NCBI GenBank assembly: GCA_033239005.1
Contig: BSQZ01000005.1
Coordinates: 15,028,001 to 15,092,000 of the forward strand
Direction of reading: 5' to 3'
DNA length: 64,000 bases
DNA from: Lamellibrachia satsuma
Taxonomy: Eukaryota; Annelida; Polychaeta; Sabellida; Siboglinidae
A model generated the notes under the pieces. The model saw nothing but the letters and a program-made list of their open reading frames with translations. It had not been told where the DNA came from and did not search any database. Both the position numbers and the translations under genes were made by a program. How positions within the stretch are numbered: position 1 is the stretch's first letter; the number at the start of each line of letters is the position of its first letter. Positions 24,101-33,100 of the stretch are shown one piece after another.

Positions 24101-27100
24101 AGCAGCAATCATCATGATAATAGGTGGCAAAAAGCCACTTGAGCAAACACCGGGGAGCGCTGTCAGCCAGATGGTTTATGCAGCACTTTAAGGTGGCAAT
24201 TTTAGTGACAATTACCTTGGTGGCACTGTTACAGCCTGGCTGTCAGCACCAGTAAATGGCTGGGGCCACATTTCACTTGCTTGTTGATAGCAGATGAATG
24301 TGCCGACAATGGGTGTTAATGGCCACCTGCATGCATTCATGTGTCATCTCCAGCACAGAACCACATAATACTTATGCAGGGGACAAGTGAGAGTGTATTG
24401 GGTGGTGCATGACTGAGGGGACAAGTGGGACTGCATTGGGTGGTGCATAGTGTGGGAGACAAGTGGGACTGTATTGAGTGGTGCATGACGAGGGGACAAG
24501 TGGGACTATATTGGGTGGTGCATGACTGAGGGGAGAAGTGGGACTGCATTGGGTGGTACATAGTGTGGAAGACAAGTGGGACTGTATTGAGTGGTGCATG
24601 ACGGACGGACAAGGGGACAAGTGGGCATGACCCAGGGGACTGTATTGGGTGGTGCATGACCCAGGGGACAAGTGGGACTGTATTGGGAAGTGCATGATGC
24701 AGGGGACTGGTGGGACTGTATTGGGTGGTGCAGGGGACTGGTAGGACTATATTGAGTGGTGCATGGGACAAGTGGGACTGTATTGGATGGTGCATAAGGC
24801 AAAGGGACTGCATTGGATGGTGCAGGGGATGGGAAAACTGTATCGGATGGTGCAGCGGATGGTGCAAGGCACGGGGAAACTGTAGCAGATGGTGCAGGGG
24901 ATGGGGGAACTGTAAATGATGATACAGGGGGCAAGAGGAACTGTATCAGATGGGGCAGGGGGCAGGGGAACTGTATCGGATGGTGCAGGGGATGGGGGAA
25001 CTGTAAATGATGGTGCAGGGGGCAGGGGAACTGTATTGGATGGTGCAGGGGGCAGGGGGAACTGTAAAGGATGGTGCAGAGGCAAGGGGAACTGTATCGG
25101 ATGGTGCAGGGCATGGTGGAACTGTAGTGGATGGTGCAGGGGATGGGGAACTGTATCGGATGGTACAGAGGGCAGGGGGAACTGTAAAGGATGGTGCAGG
25201 GCATGGGGCAACTGTAGCGGATGGTGCAGGGGACGGGGGGAACTGTATGGGATGGTGCAGGGGATGGGGGAAACTGTGGCAGATGGTACAGGGGGCAGGG
25301 GACTGTAAACGATGATGCAGGACATGGGGCAACTGTAGCGGATGGTACAGGGGACGGGGGGAACTGTATGGGATGGTGCAGGGGACGGGGGCAACTGTAT
25401 GGGATGGTGCAAGGGACGGGGGGAAGTGTGGCAGATGGTACAGGGGGCAGGGGACTGTAAAGGATGGTGCAGGCCACGGGGCAATTGTAGTGGATGGTGC
25501 AGGGATGGGGGGGAACTGTATCGGATGGTACAGGGGGCAGGGAGAAGTGTAAAGGATGGTGCAGGGCATGGGGGAACTGTAGTGGATGGTGCAGGGGATG
25601 GCGGAACTGTATCGGATGGTACAGGGGGCAGGGGGAACTGTAAAGGATGGTGCGGGGCATGGGGGAACTAGCAGATGGTGCAGGGGGAACTGTAAAGGAT
25701 GGTGCTGGGCATGGGGGAGCTGTAATGGATGATGCAGGGGGCAGGGGGAACTGTATGGGATGGTGCAGGGGGCATGGGGAACTATGTCGGATGGTGCAGG
25801 GTGCAGGAGAAACTGTAAAAGATGATGCAGGGGACGGGAGAACTGTAGCGGATGGTGCAGGGGATGGGGAGAACTGTAGCAGATGGTGCAGGGGACTGGA
25901 GAACTGTAGCGAATGGTGCAGGGGATGGGGAGAACTGTATTGGATGGTGCAGGGGATGGGGAGAACTGTAGTGGATGGTGCAGGGGACTGGAGAACTGTA
26001 GCGGATGGTGCAGGGGATGGGGAGAACTGTAGTGGATGGTGCAGGGGACTGGAGAACTGTAACGGACGGTGCATGGGGTGGGGGAACTGTAGCGGATGAT
26101 GCAGGGGACGGGGGGGAATTGTACCGGATGGTGAGGGGATGGGGGACTGTATCAATGAATATATTTTAGATGGCCATGGGAAATATTTTTATGGAAAATT
26201 CTGTCATTGCTCAGCCAATAGGCTTTCCACAGGATTAGCATTTGAGGGATCTGTTTCAACGAGACGGAGCTCAATGACTGTTTCACCATCCAGCCTACAA
26301 ACTTTATCTTTCAAATATTTCTTAAATAATTTTATTATTAGCAAAAAAAAAAAATTTTTACCACAAGTTCTATCATAAAATGCATTTTGACATGACAGAG
26401 AGCAATGTGTCTTCAACATTTTCTTCAACTGTCCACTGTTAATTTTATGAGCAATGTGCGATTTATGATATAAGCTGTCTTGTTAACTCATACGAATGCT
26501 ACTGAAGTGAGCATGTGAGAGTATGTTTTTGTTTTGTCACCACTTAACATTCATTGTCAGTCTCATTCCTGACCGACTGACACCTTCTCATGGTGCGTCA
26601 GTCTTACAGGATGCACAGTCCGTCCCTGTCAGCCACTACACAGCCATTATTGAAGTGTCATATTCCATGACATTGTTATATTTCACATGACTGCAGACAC
26701 TACTATGTAGAGGTGGATAAAAAGGCAACTTTGATGTTTTTCTTGTCAGGAAACGTTATCCTGAGGCTCTAGTGAAGGGTGTATAGGGTTGTGGCAGAGG
26801 GGTGGTTTAAATGAGCAGTCTAGGCAGGCCATGCTGTTGTATAGAAGACATCAGTGGGTAGTCTCTGCCATAGCAGACCAGGCAGTTTCATTTCTCGTTT
26901 AAAAGGCAGGTAAATTATAAAAACTACCATAGAAATGGATAACATCATATTATAAGGCATGTTTTATGCTGCGGAATGTAATGCAGATGTCATGGATATG
27001 TCATGCAGATGTCTGAAGCAAAAACATATCCACACAGTTGGACATACAACTACAATATATTCTACTTGCTAGGTCATCCATACTCCATGGACATACAACT

Positions 27101-30100
27101 ACAACTGGCCATGGTCATCCTACTGCCCATGATGTTAACTCTGGTGTATTCTACCTGCTAGGTCATCCATACTCCATGGACATACAACTACAACTGACCA
27201 TGGTCATCCTACTGCCCATGATGTTAACTCTGGTGTATTCTACCTGCTAGGTCATCCATACTCCATGGACATACAACTACAACTGGCCATGGTCATCCTA
27301 CTGCCCATGATGTTAACTCTGGTGTATTCTACTTGCTAGGTCATCCATACTCCATGGACATACAACTACAACTGGCCATGGTCATCCTACTGCCCATGAT
27401 GTTAACTCTGGTGTATTCTACTTGCTAGGTCATCCATACTCCATGGACATACAACTACAACTGGCCATGGTCATCCTACTGCCCATGATGTTAACTCTGG
27501 TGTATTCTACTTGCTAGGTCATCCATACTCCATGGACATACAACTACAACTGGCCATGGTCATCCTACTGCCCATGATGTTAACTCTGGTGTATTCTACT
27601 TGCTAGGTCATCCATACTCCATGGACATACAACTACAACTGGCCATGGTCATCCTACTGCCCATGATGTTAACTCTGGTGTATTCTACTTGCTAGGTCAT
27701 CCATACTCCATGGACATACAACTACAACTGGCCATGGTCATCCTACTGCCCATGCTGCTCCTTGTCGTTGGCATTCCTCTCATTCTCTTCATCTGTCGCT
27801 ACCGCCATCGGCAACACATGGATGAGCTGAGTGCGCGTGAGCGCTTCCTCAACTATGACGGTGACATCCACGCGGAGCCCATCGGAGACAGCACATTGCA
27901 GGTACCTTGTTGTTATTGTATGTATCTGTTTGCACATAATACCAATAACTGATGAATGCTCAAATGATGCTGCCATCTGTTGATCAAGATTGTGATAAAT
28001 TTATGACACTTGTCACTACTGGAAACATAACAGATGTCATGGTAATGTCTCTCAATATAAATTAGAACACTAGAAATGTAATTCAAAACATTCACATGTA
28101 GTGCTTCATAATAGTAAACAGCCAAACATGGAAAAAACCTGTAGACTTGTTTAACTGCATTGTTTGCTAATTGTGGGCATTCATGCCTGATCAGTCACTC
28201 AGGGCAACAAGATGGGGTGGATGCCACTGTCAGTTTTCGATCTGAAGGTCATTTTGAAGGTCACAAAGTAACATGGTGTCAAAATGGCAGGTTTTTATGA
28301 AATGACATCTACTGAGGCACATCTTTGCAGAAAACCAAAGATTTTATGATTTGCATGTCGAACTTTGAATGTACATATGAATGTATGGACAACTTCAACA
28401 CAAAAGTCTGATTTTCTGTTTATGTAAGTGTCTATATAAAGTATATATAAAATTAGTTTGCACACCCAATATATGGGGCTGAAATTGCATTGGGGATGCT
28501 TCTTACATTTTTCATTTTTTTTAATACCCGGGGGTGGGGTTCTTGTGGTGAAAATTCAAAAAAGGACTAGCAGAAATTGGAACCATGGAATTACATTTTC
28601 TCTATGCAATCCTAAAGATAGTAATGATGCCTAGAAATCTGTCGCTGGGTGAATACAGCAATTTTGAATACCTTTCTAGTTATTTATATGTGTCTGTACC
28701 CACATAATGGTTCATGCTCGTCCTCAGTGTTTTAACAAGATTGCCATCCCAAACAACAAGTTCCAGATGGCAAAGTGGACAAGGAAGCCACTGGCTTATC
28801 GAGAGTCCAATAATTTTCTCATCTCTGTGTAGCCCACCCTTATCAAATATCTGTCAATTCTATTTTTAAATATATTCACACTACTAGCATTAACACAATC
28901 ATTTGGCAGTTTGTTCCATTCATTTATCACCCTCTGTGAGAAAGAGTACTTTCTCATGTCCAACCTACACTGCTCCTTAACTAATGCTGCTTTGTGTCCT
29001 CTGGTTCTACTGCCTTCTTTAAGTTTGAAGAACATATTCCTATCAACATCCTCATAACCGTTTACTATTTTAAATACTTCTATTTGGTCTCCTCTTAGTC
29101 TCCTGGTCTCTAGTGTTGTCAAACCACATTGTGATAAGCGGCTTTCGTAACTAAGGTCTCTCAATTCTGGAATCATTTTGGTTGCTCTTCGTTGTATTCT
29201 TTCTAGCTTGTCTATGTCCTTTTTACGATATGGCCTCCATGCTTGAATACAATATTCCAAATGTGGTCTAACTATTGCTTTGTACAGGGGTACAATTAGC
29301 TGTTTCTCCTTATACATGATAGTTCTCCTAATTAGCCCTAGAATTTGATTTCCTTTTGAAGCAGCAATCCCACATTGCTCTGAAACTTTCATGTCAGCAC
29401 TAAATATTACTCCTAAGTCCTTTTCTTGTGTGGTTCTACCTAGTACAGCATCCCCCATTTTATATTCTTCGTCCATGTTTCCATGCCCTATGTGTATACA
29501 TTTGCACTTCCCAAAATTGAATAACATTTGCCATTTTTCTGACCATTTAACTAATTTATCTAGATCATCCTGTAAACTTTGTTTATCTGTATCATTTGTA
29601 ACCTTTCTGAATACTTTTGTGTCATCTGCAAATTTGAGTACTTTGCTAGATATGTCATCTTCTAGATCATTTATATATATTAAAAACAGTATAGGGCCTA
29701 ATACTGATCCCTGTGGTACCCCACTCAAAACCGATTTCCAGTTTGAAATCTCACCGTCTACTATTACTCTCTGTCTTCTGTGTGTAAGCCACTTTTCTAT
29801 CCAGTTGATTACATCATTACCTATACCATGGGCTTTTAGTTTAAGTAACAATCTTTGATGGGGCACTTTATCGAAAGCTTTCTGAAAATCTAAGTAGACA
29901 ACATCCACTGGTGACCCGTCATCTACCCACTTTGTAATTTCTTCAAAAAAACAAGAGATTGGTTAGACATGACCTTGCTTTTAGGAACCCATGTTGAGAT
30001 GTATTTATTAAATTATGTTTCACAAGGAATTCCACCATGTGGTCTCTAATTAATGTTTCGAGTAATTTACATACACGTGATGTTAAACTCACTGGTCTGT

Positions 30101-33100
30101 AATTTTCTGGCTTCTTCCTCTTGTACTAATTTGCTCAACAATTTCCTTAAGCAGTTTTGGTGGTATCCCATCAACTCCAGGTGATTTATTATCTTTCATC
30201 TTCTTAATTTTGTTTGCTATCATTACAGGAGTTACAAATAACTGCCCTAAATGTTCTGATTTATTTCCCTCAAATTTAGTGAATGGAACTGGAAGTGAGC
30301 TGATATGTTCTGTGGTAAATACTGAGCTGAAATACTCATTCAGGACTTCTGCCATTTGAAACCCCTCTGAAATTATGTTTCCCCTGTTGTTTTCCAGTGG
30401 TCCGACCTCATCTCGAACGTTCTGTTTACTCCTTACATAAGCATAGAAACTCTAGAAACTCTTGCTGTCATTTTTTATATTACCTGCCAATTTTTTTTCA
30501 AAGGTTCTTTTAGATTTTCTAATTTCAGTTGTAGCTAGGTTAAGTGCCTCTTTGTAATTTGCATAGTCTTCATCCTTTCTGGTACGCCTATAAACCCTCC
30601 ACATAGTTTGCTTAAACACTATTTTTCTAATAGCTTCTTTTGACAAGTGTTTCTTTCTAGACCGTTTTCCTTGGTTTTTCAAGGGAACAAATTTATCGAT
30701 GATACTCTCAATTTCATATTTTAGAATATTCCAACATTCAGTTGCAGTCTTATTCATCAGCATGTTATTCTAATCTAGCTTTGCTAAGTATTTTCTCATA
30801 TCTTTATAGTTACCTTTGTGGAAGTTTCTCCTATACGTTTTTATTTTTACTTTCTGATTTTACGTTGATGTCAAAATGTATTTGATTGTGGTCACTGTTA
30901 CCCAATGGTTCATGTATTTTTACATTGTCGACTAATTCTTTTTGTGATGATAAAACTATATCTAATACATTTTCTCCCCTGTTTGGTTCTAGCACTTGCT
31001 GAGTAAGGAAGCTCTCCTGAATTAAAAATAAAAATTGTTGGTCATCACCCCCTGTACTGTCTAGAGATTTCCATTGTATGTGTCCATGGTTAAAATCTCC
31101 CATTATGATACATTCCCCTTTACTAACTTCCTTTATAGCATTTTGTATTTTTGTGTTATCCTCTTCGTTTATGGTTGGACTTCGGTAAACTAATCCAGTA
31201 GTTAATTTTGAATTTCCTGAAACTATTTTGCACCAAACAGCTTCATCGTAATCTGCTTCGCTTTCTAATTTTATTTCATAATCCTGAATAGATTCTTTAA
31301 CATATAAAATAACTCCCCCTCCCCTTCTTCCTATTCGATCTCTCCTAAACATTATGAAAAGGGGGGTACGAGTGTACCCTAGTTACAAAATTAGCAGCTG
31401 ATTTTGGCTATTATTTATAGAAAAAATTACAGTTAAAACAACATTCTCTCAAAAAGCGGGATTCTTCCAACCCCCCGAATCAAAAAATAAAGTGATTAAT
31501 ATATCCTAAACAAAGCAACAACTAATCACAAGATGCAACTTGTAGATTCACATGTTCATACGGAGGAGCACAGCAAACTCTCTCCCTATTCACTAGGTGG
31601 CTGCCACAAGGCATTTCAAAGGCTTGGTAATGCTATCCTGCCATCGGGCCAGAGACCGTCACCTTCATTCAGTAGTGACAAGAAGGTGGAGGTAGAAAGA
31701 TTCAGCAACAATGATGATGAAAGGCAGAAGGCACAGGCCAAAGATTTTGGCTTGGCTGGTAACACGAATGCATGATGATGAAGAGGATCAGTCAGTTCCT
31801 GCCTGAAGAGCACTAAGTGAAACCACCAGTATCGTTGACCCCCCCCCTGTAACAACAGCAGGGATACTACCCATTCTCCAGGCACCAAGCAGATGACAAC
31901 GATACACTCACCATTGTTATCAATCGCTTTGTGGACATTTCAACCACATGGGACAGAAGCATTCAATCAGTGGGGGCAAGGAACTGGTATGGGCGAATCC
32001 CAAGTTTGAGAATGTCATCTTTCTCATGGGAGGACCCCACATCTGTTTTAACCCTTTCTTGGCCAAATTAATACCAATTTGTACCTGCTTCAGAGTTGTA
32101 TTGTTTCAATGCATCGTCTCCTAAAGAATCCTATTAAATCATGAAATGACGTTGTGAACAAATCCTATAATTGGCTCGGGTTGCATGAATGCAAATAAAT
32201 ATTTTATTTTTCATTTGATAAAAAATTGCACAGTAGTTGAAGAACTGACTGCTGAAGTAAATAGCACAAAATTAGAGAGTTATATGAATTTACTTACAAA
32301 ATGTACTTTGCTAAAGTTTGGGAAAAAAATTGTTTTAAAATTATTCTCGATAATTAATTTTTATTATATTTTCCACCAATAATTAGTGGATACATGCAGC
32401 ATATGAAATGTAGATAAATTAATATGCTGTAAAATGCAAAAAGAATTTCAATTCTAGGGTAAGCAAAACTTAAATCACAGTATTTTTCTATGCATTTCCT
32501 TTCATGATTTCTGCTAAACTATACATGAAACATTATCGTTCTCATCATGACCAGCGCCATTAGAAATATCTTCATCAAGGCTGATGTCGCTGTGACTGTC
32601 GACATTGTCGTGTTGCCTTTCAACAGCGTCGACCTTAAAACTACCTTCCAAAAATCCCTCAAAATTCTGATTCACTCTGACATAATGACAACGTTCAGTA
32701 TTACAATCAAGCTACGGAAAAATGCCACTCTATCCTGCTGCGCAGTAATACTGTTGTACAAAAATTAGAATGCACAAAACTTATCATTTAATTGTAGATA
32801 GATAGTAGAGTTTATAGTATGTATCTAAAAAAACTGCTTTTGTGACACATGCCTTTTAATCATGATGTGTAGAGATATAGAGGAATGATGTATACCATAT
32901 TGAAGCATCATGTAATTATTAATACAGTTGGTATTATGTAATTCTGTATTTGAGAGAATTTGTTGCAGAATTTCTACAACCATTCGTGCTCGAGTGGCAG
33001 TGGTTCTGGGCTGCCACTGCTGGTTCAGAGGACAGTCGCAAGACAGGTGACACTGCTCACCTGTATAGGTGTGTACTGTATACACGTATTAAGTAAACAT

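Larger units (their letters stand above)
28700..31352 (-). mobile_element. CR1/L2-type non-LTR retrotransposon, 5'-truncated and degenerate
   Basis: Lies antisense in the receptor intron before the GS exon. The order on the minus strand is apurinic-type endonuclease, linker, reverse transcriptase and C-terminal region. It starts inside the endonuclease at about 31352. Frame breaks occur near 30770-30830, 30360-30450 and 29910-30090, so it is not active. The 3' end is set only approximately. Confidence 0.9.

Noticed and set aside
29391..29858. 155-residue plus-strand open frame
   Set aside because: Antisense shadow of the CR1 reverse transcriptase.
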